A DNA stretch of 64,000 nucleotides from DASWJZ01 sp038211615 (GCA_038211615.1 JBBQVL010000004.1:1-64000), one strand, 5' to 3'; numbered from the stretch's first letter, positions 17,670 through 27,138 are shown. Notes: generated from the sequence alone by a model not told the origin. Translations and numbers: made by a program.

Positions 17670-19094
17670 TTACACGCCGGGCGGACGAAGGAACGGACCG
17701 GACGCGGCCTCGAGCGCCGCTCCAACCGCCAGCACGCGCGGATCGTGCAGGAGCGGGCCGACGATCTGGATGCTGACCGGCAGCCCGTCCTCGGCCACAC
17801 CGGCCGGCATGGCGAGGGTCGGCACGCCGGTCAGCGAGAAGCCGCAGAGGAAGCGGATAATCGAGCCCAGCATGTCGTGCTCCTCGCCGCCGAGATCGAC
17901 GATCGTCTGGTCGGGGCGCGTCGCCGTCATTGGCGCTGTCGGGGTGACGATGATGTCGACCTCCTCGGCGAACACCTTCGCGAGCTGTTGCCCGAGGACG
18001 ATCCGGTCGCGCTGGGCGAGAATCGTCTCCGGCCCGGATATCGCGGCGCCGGTCGCGAGCAGCTGCACCACGTCGTCGCCATAGACGATCTCGCGGCCCT
18101 TGAACCAGCCGGCCTGCCAACGCTGGTGCTGGGCGAGGGTTTCGGGCGGGACGATCGCATTGTTGATCTCGCGCGCACGGGCGAGAAGCGGCACCGAGAC
18201 GCGGACGATCCGCGCTCCGAGAGCCTCAAGCCGAAGCAGTGTCGTCTCCAGGCCCTTCGCGACCCCCGGCTGGACCGGGAAGCCGGCAAGCTCGTCGACG
18301 AGGCCGACCCGGAGCCCGTCAAGCTCGGCCGCGCCGAGGCTGACGAAGTCCGGCGGGGGACCGGTGAGACAGGTCGGGTCGGCCGCATCGGGGCCGGCGA
18401 CGATCGCCATGATCGCCGAGAGGTCCTCGACGCTGCGCGCCATCGGACCGATGTGGTCGGAGGTGAAGGACTGGGCGACGACGCCGGCGGCGCTGACGAG
18501 GCCCCAGGTCGGCTTGAGGCCGACGATGCCGCAATAGGCCGCCGGCCCGCGGATCGAGCCAGCCGTGTCGCTGCCGATAGAGAAGGCCGCCAGCGCGGCG
18601 GCGAGCGCCGCGCCTGAGCCGCCCGACGAACCCGCGGCCGTGCGCGAGCGGTCCCAGGGGTTCCTGGTCTTGGCATGGATGGTCTGCGTCGTGGCCCCGA
18701 AGGCGAATTCGTGGGTGTTGGCCTTGCCGAGCAGCACCGCGCCGGCCGCGGCGAGCCGCGTCTGCACCGTCGCGTCGGCGTCGGGAATCCAGTCGCCGAG
18801 AATCGTCGAGCCCGCGGTGGTGCGGATTCCGGCGGTCTGCACGATGTCTTTCAGGCAATAAGGCACGCCGTGCAGCGGGCCGCGCCAGGCCCCGCGGGCG
18901 ATCTCCGCGTCGGCCTGAGCGGCCTCGCGGAGCGCGCGCTCGGCCGTCACCGTGACATAGGCCTCGAGCAGCGGGTTCAGGCGTTCGATGCGGTCGAGAT
19001 AGGCGCGCGCCGCTTCGACGGCCGTTGTCCTGCCAGCGCGGATCGCCCGGCCCAGTTCGACGGCTCCCATCCATACGATTTCGTCGGCATCCAT
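17670..19094 (-). CDS. Amidase signature family amidase, importer-linked
   Basis: 474 residues from ATG 19094, which overlaps the ABC ATPase stop by one base; the frame extends further upstream inside that gene and is not used. The amidase triad is intact: Lys82 (PYCLKDIVQ), cis-Ser156 and Ser180 (AAGSSGGSG ... SDTAGSIRGPAAYCG). Members hydrolyse C-N amide bonds to acid plus ammonia or amine. No signal peptide is seen, so it acts in the cytosol. As last enzyme gene of a peptide-type ABC operon it presumably hydrolyses the imported compound. Confidence 0.93.
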   Translation of the reverse strand: MDADEIVWMGAVELGRAIRAGRTTAVEAARAYLDRIERLNPLLEAYVTVTAERALREAAQADAEIARGAWRGPLHGVPYCLKDIVQTAGIRTTAGSTILGDWIPDADATVQTRLAAAGAVLLGKANTHEFAFGATTQTIHAKTRNPWDRSRTAAGSSGGSGAALAAALAAFSIGSDTAGSIRGPAAYCGIVGLKPTWGLVSAAGVVAQSFTSDHIGPMARSVEDLSAIMAIVAGPDAADPTCLTGPPPDFVSLGAAELDGLRVGLVDELAGFPVQPGVAKGLETTLLRLEALGARIVRVSVPLLARAREINNAIVPPETLAQHQRWQAGWFKGREIVYGDDVVQLLATGAAISGPETILAQRDRIVLGQQLAKVFAEEVDIIVTPTAPMTATRPDQTIVDLGGEEHDMLGSIIRFLCGFSLTGVPTLAMPAGVAEDGLPVSIQIVGPLLHDPRVLAVGAALEAASGPFLRPPGV

Positions 19095-20935
19095 CAGGCG
19101 AGCTCCGGTTGCGGTTCCGCCGGCGCCGGAGCGGCGAGCGCGCTCCAGGCCGGCACGTTCAGGCAGGCGAGGCGGCGTCCGGGCGTCTTCTCTTCGAGCG
19201 GCGGCGGCACGTGGCGGCACGGCTCGGTGACCATCGGACAGCGTGTGTGGAGGGGGCACCCGGAGGGCAGGTCGATCGGACTCGGTATTTCTCCGGTCAA
19301 CGCGAAGGGCGAGCGCACCTGATCGGGATTCGGATAAAGCACGGAGGAGAGGAGCGCCCGCGAATAGGGATGCATCGGCGCTTCGAACAGCGCCTCGGTC
19401 TCGCCGATCTCGACCAGCTTGCCGAGATAAAGGATCGCCGTCCGATGGCAGAGCCGCCTGACCGCCGTCAGGTCATGCGAGATGAAGAGATAGGCAATCC
19501 CCAGCCGCCGCTGCAGGTCGCGCAGCAGGTTGAGAATGTCGGCGCGCACGGAGACGTCGAGGGCCGAGGTAGGCTCGTCGAAGACGACGAGGTCCGGATT
19601 GGTGGCGATGGCGCGGGCGATTCCGACGCGCTGCAGTTCGCCGCCGCTCATCTGGTGCGGATAGAGGTTGCCCGCCGCCGTGCTCAGGCCGACCAGCTCC
19701 AGCAGCTCAGCGACGCGTTTGTCACGTTCGGCGGGCGAGGCGGTGGTCGTCAGCCTGAGCGGCTCCGCGATTGCGTCGCCCAGCCGCTGGCGCGGGTCCA
19801 TGCTGTCGAACGGGTCCTGGAAGACCATCTGGATGCGAGAGCGAAGGTCGCGGAACTGCTGCTGCGGCAGCAGCGTGATGTCCTTGCCCTTGAAGAAGAT
19901 CGACCCCTCGCTCTCCTTGAGGAGACGCAGGATGCAGCGCCCGACCGTAGTCTTTCCCGAGCCGCTTTCGCCGACGAGCGCCACAGCCTCGCCGCGTCGG
20001 ATCGTGAACGAGACGTCGTTGACCGCGGTGAGCTGCCGCCCACCCTTCACGGGGAATCGCTTCACGAGGCCGACCAGCTCGAGCACCGGCGCGGCGCGAT
20101 TCTCTTCCTCCCGCCCCTCCGTGGCGGCTTCTCCCGACAGGTCGGCATCGCGTGCCGCGGCGGATGCTCTGAGGAGGCGCTGGCTGTATTCCTCGCGCGG
20201 CGCGGCGAAGAAACTCCGGACCGGCGCTTCCTCGATGATGCGGCCGGCGCGCATCACGCTGACGCGCTCGCAATAATGCGCGACGACGCCGAGATCCCGG
20301 CTGACGATGACCAGCCCGGAACCGAGGTTGCGGACGGAGCTTCGCAGCAGGTCGAGAATCTGCACCGAGATGGTGACGTCGAGCCCGTTGGTCGGCTCGT
20401 CCACGAGCAGCAGGCGAGGGGCGTTGGCGATCGCGAGCGCCAGGATGACGCGCTGGCACATGCCGCCGGAAAGCTCGTGCGGGTAGGCCTGCGCGCGTCC
20501 GGCCGGGTCCGGGATGCCGACCGCCCGCAAGAGGTCGACGGCCTTCGCCAGCGCCTGGTCCAATGGCTGCGGCTCGTGCGAGCGCACGACATTGGCGATC
20601 TGCCGGCCGACCGAAAGGATCGGATTGAGGTGCTGGCGCGGATTGGAGAGCGCGAGGCCCAGCTGTCCGCCGCGGATCTTCTGCAAGGCCGCCTCGCTCA
20701 TTCCGCGCAGCTCCTGCCCGTCGAAGCGCACGCTGCCGGCGGTGATCTTCCAGGGAGCCGGGAGCAAGCCGAGGATCGCGGCAAGCAGCACCGACTTGCC
20801 GCTCCCGGATTCGCCGACAAGCCCCATCGTCTCGCTGCCGTCGATCTTGAAGCTGACGGAATCGAGGATCGGGACGGTCTTGCGGTCGCCCTGATAGACG
20901 ACGCTCAGGCCTTCGACTTCGAGGAGAGCGGTCAC
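19094..20935 (-). CDS. Peptide-type ABC importer, fused double ATPase (DppD-DppF-like)
   Basis: 613 residues, two oligopeptide-type ATPase domains in tandem. NBD2 (about 290-560) is complete: Q-loop MVFQDPFDSMDP, signature QMSGGELQR, FDEPTSALDVS, switch His in LFISHDLTAV, followed by the oligopeptide C-terminal domain with CPLHTRCP. NBD1 (about 1-260) has Walker A GESGSGKS (41-48), signature ELSGGMCQR and Walker B LLLVDEPT. Its Q-loop reads LALSNPRQHLNP (Ser97 where Gln is usual), and the switch region reads VSRDLGVVA with Arg213 in place of His. One ATP site may therefore be catalytically impaired. It sits between permease and amidase genes. Confidence 0.94.
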   Translation of the reverse strand: MTALLEVEGLSVVYQGDRKTVPILDSVSFKIDGSETMGLVGESGSGKSVLLAAILGLLPAPWKITAGSVRFDGQELRGMSEAALQKIRGGQLGLALSNPRQHLNPILSVGRQIANVVRSHEPQPLDQALAKAVDLLRAVGIPDPAGRAQAYPHELSGGMCQRVILALAIANAPRLLLVDEPTNGLDVTISVQILDLLRSSVRNLGSGLVIVSRDLGVVAHYCERVSVMRAGRIIEEAPVRSFFAAPREEYSQRLLRASAAARDADLSGEAATEGREEENRAAPVLELVGLVKRFPVKGGRQLTAVNDVSFTIRRGEAVALVGESGSGKTTVGRCILRLLKESEGSIFFKGKDITLLPQQQFRDLRSRIQMVFQDPFDSMDPRQRLGDAIAEPLRLTTTASPAERDKRVAELLELVGLSTAAGNLYPHQMSGGELQRVGIARAIATNPDLVVFDEPTSALDVSVRADILNLLRDLQRRLGIAYLFISHDLTAVRRLCHRTAILYLGKLVEIGETEALFEAPMHPYSRALLSSVLYPNPDQVRSPFALTGEIPSPIDLPSGCPLHTRCPMVTEPCRHVPPPLEEKTPGRRLACLNVPAWSALAAPAPAEPQPELA

Positions 20936-20938
20936 CCC

Positions 20939-21805
20939 TTATCTCCTGTTCGTCGGGTCGAGGAAGACCCGCAGATGATCCCCGAAGAGCGAGAAGGCGA
21001 GCACGCTGATGGCGAGCATCAGCCCGGGAAAGAGCGCCGTCCACCAATGCCCGGTGATCATGTTCTGCGCACCGACCTGGATCATCAGGCCGAGCTCCGG
21101 TGTCGGCGGCGGAACCCCGGCGCCGACGAAGCTCAGCCCGGCGGTCAGCAGGATCGAGAAGCCGATCGTGGTGGAGAAGTGGACGAGCGCCGGCGCGATC
21201 GCGTTCGGCATCACATGCGCGAAAGCGGCGCGGAGCTCCGTGTTGCCGGCGCACAGCGCAGCCTCCACGAAGGTGCGCGATCGCACCTGCAGGACCGTGC
21301 CGCGGGTGATGCGCAGGAAGAAGGGAATGTTCAGGAAGGCGAGCGCCACGATGACGTTGGTCATCGAAGGCCCGCTCAGCCCGACGAGCGCCAGCGCGAA
21401 GACGAACATCGGGAACGCCTGCACGATGTCCGCCGTGCGCATGATGGCGGCGCTGAATATCCGCCCGGTGCGCTCCCCTTGCGCGAAGAACCCGGAGATG
21501 ACCCCGAGGCCCACGCCGGCGGTGAACGCGATCGCCGTCGAGACGAGGGCGATGGTGAGGTCGATCCGCGGCGACGCAATCATGCGCGAGAGGACGTCGA
21601 TGCCGGAGACGTCGGTGCCGAACCAGTGCTGGCCGCTCGGCGGCAGGAGGCTCGCGCCGGCCGGCGCCTCCGTCGGATAAGGTGCGACGAGCGGCCCGAA
21701 GAGCGCGAGCACCAGGTTCGCAACGACAACCACGAAGCCGAACAGCATGCCCGGCCGGGCCCGCGCGAAGCGCCAGAGGTCGCCATCGAGGAATTGTCGC
21801 AGCAT
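20939..21805 (-). CDS. Peptide-type ABC importer permease, DppC-like
   Basis: 288 residues from ATG 21805, which overlaps the stop of the DppB-like gene by one base; the longer open frame upstream is antisense or overlapping noise. About six membrane helices are seen. The N-terminal DppC extension reads WRFARARPGMLFGFVVVVAN, and the EAA motif region is SRTFVEAALCAGNTELRAAF. The conserved FGTDVSGIDVLSRMI (HxxGTDxxGRD-like) is present. It forms the membrane channel with the DppB-like protein. Confidence 0.94.
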   Translation of the reverse strand: MLRQFLDGDLWRFARARPGMLFGFVVVVANLVLALFGPLVAPYPTEAPAGASLLPPSGQHWFGTDVSGIDVLSRMIASPRIDLTIALVSTAIAFTAGVGLGVISGFFAQGERTGRIFSAAIMRTADIVQAFPMFVFALALVGLSGPSMTNVIVALAFLNIPFFLRITRGTVLQVRSRTFVEAALCAGNTELRAAFAHVMPNAIAPALVHFSTTIGFSILLTAGLSFVGAGVPPPTPELGLMIQVGAQNMITGHWWTALFPGLMLAISVLAFSLFGDHLRVFLDPTNRR

Positions 21806-22821
21806 CAGACGCTGATCCTCGGGTCGAGCAGGTGATAGAGGAGGTCGACGATCAGGAAGACGAGCGTGGTGAAGACCGCCGTCACCAGCACCACGGCCTG
21901 CAGCGGCGCGTAGTCGGAATTGACCACTGACTCCACCGCGTACTGTCCGAGCCCGCCCCAGGCGAAGATCGTCTCGACCAGCACCGCGCCGCCGAGCAGG
22001 AACCAGAACTCGATGCCGATGACCGTGATGATCGGCGGCAGCGCGTTCCGGAGCGCGTAGCGAAGTTGCGTGCGGCGCGACAGGCCGCTGGCGCGCGCCT
22101 GCAGCATGAAGTGCGACTCCAGCATCTCCTCCATGGTCGAGCGCGCGGTCTTGAGGACGAGCGGCATGTAGACGAGGACGAGGGTCGCGACCGGCAGCAC
22201 GAGCTGCGCGGAAGCCGAGCGAAGCGTTTGCCAGTTGCCTGTGAGGAGGGCGTCCAGCGCATAGGCGCCGGTGATGTGATCGGGCGTCGAGACCGCGAAA
22301 TCGAGCTGGCCGACCGGGGCGGGAGCCCAGCCGAGGAAGTAGAAGAAGACCAGGATCAGCAGCAGCCCGATCCAGAAGTCCGGCAGCGAGCCCGCCAGCA
22401 TCCCGTAGAGGAATACGATGCGCTTCAGGATGCCGCCCTCGTTGACGGCGACCGCCGCGCCGAGGGGGATGCCGATCACGATCGAGAAGAAGACGGCGAG
22501 GACGACGAGCTCGAGCGTCGCCGGAAGCCGGAGCAGGATGTCGTTGATGACCGGCTGCGACGTGCGCCAGGATATGCCGAAATCGCCGGTGAATATCCGC
22601 CCGAGATAGCTGAAATACTGGGTCAGCAGCGGCTGGTCGAGGCCGAGCTGGCCGCGCACCTCGGCGACGCGCTCCGGCAGCGCGTAGGGCCCGGCGAGCA
22701 TGTAGCTCGGGTCGCCGGGAAGCAGGCGGATCAGGAAGAAGACGATGATCGAGACCGCGAAGAGCTGCGGGATCGTGAAGAGCAGCCGCTTGGCGGCGAA
22801 GATGAGGAATCGGCGGTGCAT
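21805..22821 (-). CDS. Peptide-type ABC importer permease, DppB-like
   Basis: 338 residues, six predicted membrane helices. The N-terminus (FLIFAAKRLLFTIPQLFAV) and the DppB-type FFLIRLLPGDPSYMLAGPYA are characteristic, and the EAA loop reads MLQARASGLSRRTQLRYALR. Length is typical. It lies second in the operon after the binding protein (about 70 bases downstream) and overlaps the DppC-like gene by one base. Confidence 0.94.
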   Translation of the reverse strand: MHRRFLIFAAKRLLFTIPQLFAVSIIVFFLIRLLPGDPSYMLAGPYALPERVAEVRGQLGLDQPLLTQYFSYLGRIFTGDFGISWRTSQPVINDILLRLPATLELVVLAVFFSIVIGIPLGAAVAVNEGGILKRIVFLYGMLAGSLPDFWIGLLLILVFFYFLGWAPAPVGQLDFAVSTPDHITGAYALDALLTGNWQTLRSASAQLVLPVATLVLVYMPLVLKTARSTMEEMLESHFMLQARASGLSRRTQLRYALRNALPPIITVIGIEFWFLLGGAVLVETIFAWGGLGQYAVESVVNSDYAPLQAVVLVTAVFTTLVFLIVDLLYHLLDPRISV

Positions 22822-22890
22822 CGAGGCCTTCGATCCGTCCCTGCGCGAGGTGAGGTGTGGGCCAGGCGGTGGCGCCTGGCCCGTGTGCGG

Positions 22891-24597
22891 TCAGGCCTTG
22901 TAGAGCCACTCGAAGTGGACGTTGTTGTCCGGGTACCAGTGGAAGTTGGTCCACTCCTTCTTGAAGGCCTCGCGCCAGCCCGGCTCGATGAGGAAGATCC
23001 AGGGAACTTCCTGACCCGCGATCTCCTGGACGCGGAGGTCCATCTTGGTGCGCTCGTCGCCGAGCGGCATCTCCATCATCTTCGTCACGAGGCCGTTGAA
23101 CTCCTCATTGTCGAAGAAGACGGTGTTGTTGTTGGTGGTCGCCGGAGGGCCGAGATAGACCCAGCCGGTGTATCCGGTGTCGGAGATCCACGGCCACTGG
23201 AAGTTATCCACCTGGCACATCAGCTCGCGGCGCAGCTTGCGCTCCGAGTAGACCGCCGGCGGTAGCGGATCGAGCGTCGTGCTGATGCCGATTCCGTCAT
23301 AGGCAGCCTTCACGAGGACCGCCGTCTCCGCCATCTCGGCGATGGAGTTGTCGAAGCTCAGCTTGAGCTCGAAACCGTCCGGATAGCCGGCCTCCGTGAG
23401 CAGCGCCTTCGCCTTCTCCGGGTCGTATGTGTAGGGCCAGAACTTGTCGGTGTAGTTCGGGAAGATGGCCGGGGTGATGCTCTTGATGATGCTGCCCTGG
23501 CCGAAATAGACCTTCTCGTGGATCTCCTGGAAAGGCGTCGCGTAGGCCATGGCCTGCCGGACCTTCACCTTGGCCATGATCTCGTTCTTCTGCCCCGGAC
23601 CGATATACGGAATGAAGTTGGCCTTGGAGCGGACGATGGTGACGTTCGGGTTCGCCGCCAGCGCCTGCAGGCTGCGCTCGGGCAGGCGCATCGCGTAGTC
23701 GACCGCGCCGCGGTCGAGCAGCGCCGTGCGCGTCGCCGGATCGGGCACGATGCGGATCAGGATCTTCGCGATCGGCGGCATCGGGAGGTAGTTCTCGTTG
23801 CGGACGAGCTCGAGCTCCTGCCCGGAGATGTTCTTGGTGATGTGGTAGGGGCCGAAGCCGGCGTCGTTGTTCTTCAGCCAGTCCTTCGCCCACGGGTCGC
23901 TGTCGGTGGCATGCTCCTTGGCGAGCTTGGAATCGAACGGTCCGCCGAAATAGCTCATCGCCATCAGCTTCAGCACCACCGGCGACGGCTTGCTCAGGTG
24001 GAAGCGCAGCGTGTACTTGTCGATCACCTCGATGTCGTCGGGGCTGGCAAGGAACATCGCGCTCGCGAAGAAGAAGCGGACCGACTTCATCTCGAAGCCG
24101 CGCTGCCAGGTCCAGACAATGTCGTCGGCGGTCATCTCGTTGCCCGCCCAGCTCTTGACCCCCGGCTTGATGTGGAAGGTCCAGGTCTTGAAGTCGTCGC
24201 TGCCCTCCCACTTGTCGACCCAGCGGCCGGTGACGCTTTCGTTGCCCGGCGCGTTCATCGCCGCGGCGTAGACGCCTTCCTTGTCCGTCGGCGCCGCGCG
24301 GTACTGCATGAGGTCGCCGCCGTAGCAGAGGGCGAGCATGTTCTCGACCTCCATCGTGAAGGCGATCTCGTCGATCGCCGGCGGGCTCGCGGCGTAGGCC
24401 GCGGTGAGCGTGTAGCCCTCGGCGGACTTTTCCGCCGGGACCGCGCCGTCCGCCGCGAAGGCCTGGTTCATGTCGAAGACGAACGAGGCAAGCCCGACCG
24501 CGCCCGCCGTGGCCAGCATGTGCTTCAAGAATTCACGGCGCGCGGGGTCAATCTCCCGGTCCGCGAGCAGAGCACAATCCTTGATGTGATCGTTCAT
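22891..24597 (-). CDS. Peptide-type ABC substrate-binding protein with Tat signal
   Basis: 568 residues. A twin-arginine signal is visible (Arg20-Arg21 in ARREFLKHMLATAGAVGLAS), suggesting export in the folded state, cleaved after AFA near residue 48. The SBP_bac_5 fold follows, with WTFHIKPGVKSWAGNEMTAD and YTDKFWPYTYDPEKAKALL. ATG 24597 is chosen because AAAGGGA lies 7 bases upstream; ATG 24651 has no such site. It is the first gene of the importer operon, divergent from the GntR regulator. Ligands of this family range from peptides to opines, nickel and glutathione; not determinable here. Confidence 0.93.
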   Translation of the reverse strand: MNDHIKDCALLADREIDPARREFLKHMLATAGAVGLASFVFDMNQAFAADGAVPAEKSAEGYTLTAAYAASPPAIDEIAFTMEVENMLALCYGGDLMQYRAAPTDKEGVYAAAMNAPGNESVTGRWVDKWEGSDDFKTWTFHIKPGVKSWAGNEMTADDIVWTWQRGFEMKSVRFFFASAMFLASPDDIEVIDKYTLRFHLSKPSPVVLKLMAMSYFGGPFDSKLAKEHATDSDPWAKDWLKNNDAGFGPYHITKNISGQELELVRNENYLPMPPIAKILIRIVPDPATRTALLDRGAVDYAMRLPERSLQALAANPNVTIVRSKANFIPYIGPGQKNEIMAKVKVRQAMAYATPFQEIHEKVYFGQGSIIKSITPAIFPNYTDKFWPYTYDPEKAKALLTEAGYPDGFELKLSFDNSIAEMAETAVLVKAAYDGIGISTTLDPLPPAVYSERKLRRELMCQVDNFQWPWISDTGYTGWVYLGPPATTNNNTVFFDNEEFNGLVTKMMEMPLGDERTKMDLRVQEIAGQEVPWIFLIEPGWREAFKKEWTNFHWYPDNNVHFEWLYKA

Positions 24598-24709
24598 GGA
24601 TGCATCCCTTTCCCATTCGCGGTGAAACGCCCCGCAACCTGGGAAGAGCAAGATGCGTACCAGAATCAGAATGTGGATTATCGCAAGTTCTCATGTGGTT
24701 AGGCCTAAA

Positions 24710-24728
24710 TTGCATGCAAGTTGCGCAA
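24710..24728. promoter_or_regulatory. Candidate GntR/FCD operator, two adjacent palindromes
   Basis: TTGCATGCAA (24710-24719) is a perfect 10-base palindrome, and TTGCGCAA (24721-24728) is a second perfect palindrome one base later. They lie in the 208-base divergent region between the importer operon (start 24597) and the GntR gene (start 24806). FCD-type GntR proteins commonly bind TTG-N4-CAA-like palindromes such as TTGTATACAA, so binding by the adjacent regulator is a reasonable inference. Confidence 0.55.
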
Positions 24729-24805
24729 ATCGGCGGCACGGCCTACTGATCGCTGCCCGGAAGCAGCGCGATGCGCGGCCGGATGCGTGAAGCGGAGGGC
24801 GGACC

Positions 24806-25507
24806 TTGGTGATGCTTCGGACGTCGGCCACGCCGTCGATCCCCCTGCGCCTGCATGACGAGGTGGTCGCGAGGCTCCGCGGCATGATCCTGCGCTGCGA
24901 GCTGCGGCCCGGAAGCCGGGTCGCGGAGCGGGAGCTGTGCGAGCGATTCGGGATATCGCGCACGCCATTGCGCGAGGCTTTCAAGGTGCTCGCCGCGAGC
25001 GGACTCGTCGAGCTCTGGCCCAATCGCGGCGCGCGCATCGCCCCCCTGGTGGTCGCGGAGGTGTCGGACGTATTCGACGTGCTTGCGCTGCTGGAACAGC
25101 GCGCGGGCGACCTCGCGGCGTCGCGCCTGTCAGCGCGCGAGCTTGCCGGCATCGAGCGTCTTCACAAGCGGCTCGTCGCCTATGCCGACGAACGGCAGCC
25201 GGAGCAACTGCTTCGCGTCGACCTTCAAATTCACCGGACGATCGTGATGGCGGCGGGCAGCGCAACCCTGCTGTCCGTGCACGATGAACTGGCGACGAAG
25301 ATCGAGAGGGCGCGCTACATGGTGGGCTCCTCCGTCGAGCGCGTGCGGGAGGCGGTCAGGGAGCACGAGCTTATTCTGGAGGCAGTGCTGGCCCGCGCCG
25401 GGAAACGCATCGGGCGCGAGCTGCATTCGCACTGCATGAAGACGCGCGACGCCGTGGTGTCGGCTATCGGTTCAAGCCTGCTCGATGGCGCGACGCATCC
25501 GATCTAG
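24806..25507 (+). CDS. GntR family transcriptional regulator, FCD domain
   Basis: 233 residues. The winged-helix domain lies at about 10-75 (LRLHDEVVARLRGMILRCEL, then ERELCERFGISRTPLREAFK), and the FCD ligand-binding domain follows, with VFDVLALLEQRAGDLAASRL and histidine-containing helices (DLQIHRTIVMAAG; REHELILEAVLARAG). TTG 24806 lies 6 bases after GGAGGG; GTG 24809 and ATG 24812 are in-frame alternatives. It is divergent from the peptide-type importer and convergent, with a 4-base overlap, with HyuB. The most likely role is a ligand-responsive repressor of the importer operon, possibly also of the HyuAB operon. Confidence 0.93.
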   Translation: MVMLRTSATPSIPLRLHDEVVARLRGMILRCELRPGSRVAERELCERFGISRTPLREAFKVLAASGLVELWPNRGARIAPLVVAEVSDVFDVLALLEQRAGDLAASRLSARELAGIERLHKRLVAYADERQPEQLLRVDLQIHRTIVMAAGSATLLSVHDELATKIERARYMVGSSVERVREAVREHELILEAVLARAGKRIGRELHSHCMKTRDAVVSAIGSSLLDGATHPI

Positions 25508-27138
25508 CCGGAGACGTAACCGAGTGCCCGGTCGCGCAGCGTTGCTGCCGGGTCGCGGGCGCCGGGAGGGCCAAAGCCGCCGCCGCCCGACGTTTCCAGC
25601 CGCAGGATATCGCCCTTCCGCAGCAGCACGGAATCGCTCTTCGGGGCGATAGGCGTCGTCTTGCCGCCGCGAATGAGAAGCAGGCGGCCGAGCCGGCCGG
25701 GTGCGCCCCCGGCGAGCCCGTAGGGCGCGAAGCGAAAGCGGTCCATGTTGGTGCTCAGCATGCAGGTCGGGCTGTCCACGCGCCATTCGCGGAACAGGCC
25801 AAGCCCGCCGCGATGGGCTCCGTCGCCGCCGGAGTCGGGGAGGAGGCCGTAGCCGGTGATCGTCAGCGGCATCTGGCTCTCGATCATCTCGATCGGGATG
25901 TTGGCGTTGTTGTGCATGCCGAAAGAATAGGCGTTGACGCCGTCCTTCGACGGATGCGCCCCTGTGCCTCCGACTTCGATCTCTACCAGCACGTCGCGCC
26001 GCCCGTCCGCGCCGATAGTCTGGAAAGCAGCCACATAGGAGCCGCCATAATAGGCAGCCGGCATCCGGTCGGGGATCGCCTGATGCAGCGCGCCAAAGAG
26101 GACGTTCGCCAGCCGATGCGTGACCGCGACCCGATGCGCGACCGGCGCCGGGGCGCGGCAGTCGGTTACGCTGCCCGGCCTGTGGCGGATGGCGATCGGG
26201 CGATAGCACCCGGCATTGGCGGCAACCGCGCCGTCGGTCGCCGCGATGATGGCGTAGTAGACGGGACAGTTGGACATCGCCGACGTGCAGTTGATCGGGC
26301 CGCGCTGCTGGTCGGCGCAGCCCGTCAGGTCCACCTCGATCGCATCGCCCTTCACCTCGAGCCGCGCATGCAGGCGTACCGGCTCGCCGGAGATGCCGTC
26401 GTCGTCGAGAAAATCCTCGAATGCGTAGGTGCCGTCGGGAATGGCGCGGATCGCGGCGCGCATCGCCGCCTCGCTCATGTCGAGGATGCGCGCCATCGCG
26501 GCGCCGAGGCCCTCCGCCGTGTAGCGCCCGGCGATCCGGCGGATCGCCGCCGCGCCCACCTCGAGGCTCGCGAGCTGGCTCTGGAGATCGCCCAGCATGA
26601 GCACGGGCTTGCGCACGTTCTGGCGGATGATGGACCAGACGGCCTCGTTGAGCTTGCCGGCTTCGATCAGCCGCAGCGGCGGGATGCGCAGGCCCTCCTG
26701 GAACACCTCCGTCGCGGTGGCGGCATAGGAGCCGGGCGCCATGCCGCCCATGTCGATGTGGTGGCAAAGCGTGCCGACGAAGGCGACGCGGCGGCCTTCG
26801 TGAAAGACCGCCTTGAAGACCAGGATGTCGTTCAGATGCTGCGCGCCGCAATAGGGATCGTTGGTGGCAACGACATCGTCGGCGCCCCATTCGTCCGCCG
26901 CGATAAAGCCGTCGATGAGCGCGCGGAGCGCCGCGCCCATGGAGTTCAGATGCTGCGGGATGCGCGCCGACTGCGCGATGTTGTAACCGTCGGCGTCGAA
27001 GACGGCGGTCGAGTAGTCGAGCAGTTCGCGCACGATCGTGCTGCGGCTCGTCCGCCAGATCGTCACGTCCATCTCCGCCGCGGCCGCGGTCAGCGCGTTG
27101 CGGATCACCTCGACGGCGATCGGTCCGAGCATGGTCAT
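25504..27138 (-). CDS. hyuB: Hydantoinase B/oxoprolinase family protein, first copy
   Basis: 544 residues from ATG 27138, overlapping the HyuA stop (ATGA); the longer frame upstream lies inside hyuA. Family landmarks: IWRTSRSTIVRELLDYSTAV near the N-terminus, NDPYCGAQHLNDI, the conserved HH-x-D-x-GG in CHHIDMGGMAPGSY followed by TEVFQEGLRIPPL, and the C-terminal GGGGFGPPGARDPAA. HyuB proteins pair with HyuA for ATP-dependent opening of cyclic amides (5-oxoproline, N-methylhydantoin, caprolactam) or, in related complexes, ketone carboxylation. Substrate not assignable. The 3' end overlaps the convergent GntR gene by 4 bases. Confidence 0.93.
   Translation of the reverse strand: MTMLGPIAVEVIRNALTAAAAEMDVTIWRTSRSTIVRELLDYSTAVFDADGYNIAQSARIPQHLNSMGAALRALIDGFIAADEWGADDVVATNDPYCGAQHLNDILVFKAVFHEGRRVAFVGTLCHHIDMGGMAPGSYAATATEVFQEGLRIPPLRLIEAGKLNEAVWSIIRQNVRKPVLMLGDLQSQLASLEVGAAAIRRIAGRYTAEGLGAAMARILDMSEAAMRAAIRAIPDGTYAFEDFLDDDGISGEPVRLHARLEVKGDAIEVDLTGCADQQRGPINCTSAMSNCPVYYAIIAATDGAVAANAGCYRPIAIRHRPGSVTDCRAPAPVAHRVAVTHRLANVLFGALHQAIPDRMPAAYYGGSYVAAFQTIGADGRRDVLVEIEVGGTGAHPSKDGVNAYSFGMHNNANIPIEMIESQMPLTITGYGLLPDSGGDGAHRGGLGLFREWRVDSPTCMLSTNMDRFRFAPYGLAGGAPGRLGRLLLIRGGKTTPIAPKSDSVLLRKGDILRLETSGGGGFGPPGARDPAATLRDRALGYVSG

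Noticed and set aside
19025..21835. 936-residue plus-strand open frame opposite the peptide-type importer and amidase
   Set aside because: It is the antisense reading of convincing ABC ATPase and permease genes, Arg/Asp/His-rich without domains; an effect of high GC content.
20939..22954. 671-residue frame containing the DppC-like permease
   Set aside because: The N-terminal ~383 residues are an out-of-frame read of the DppB-like gene; the real start is ATG 21805 overlapping the DppB stop.
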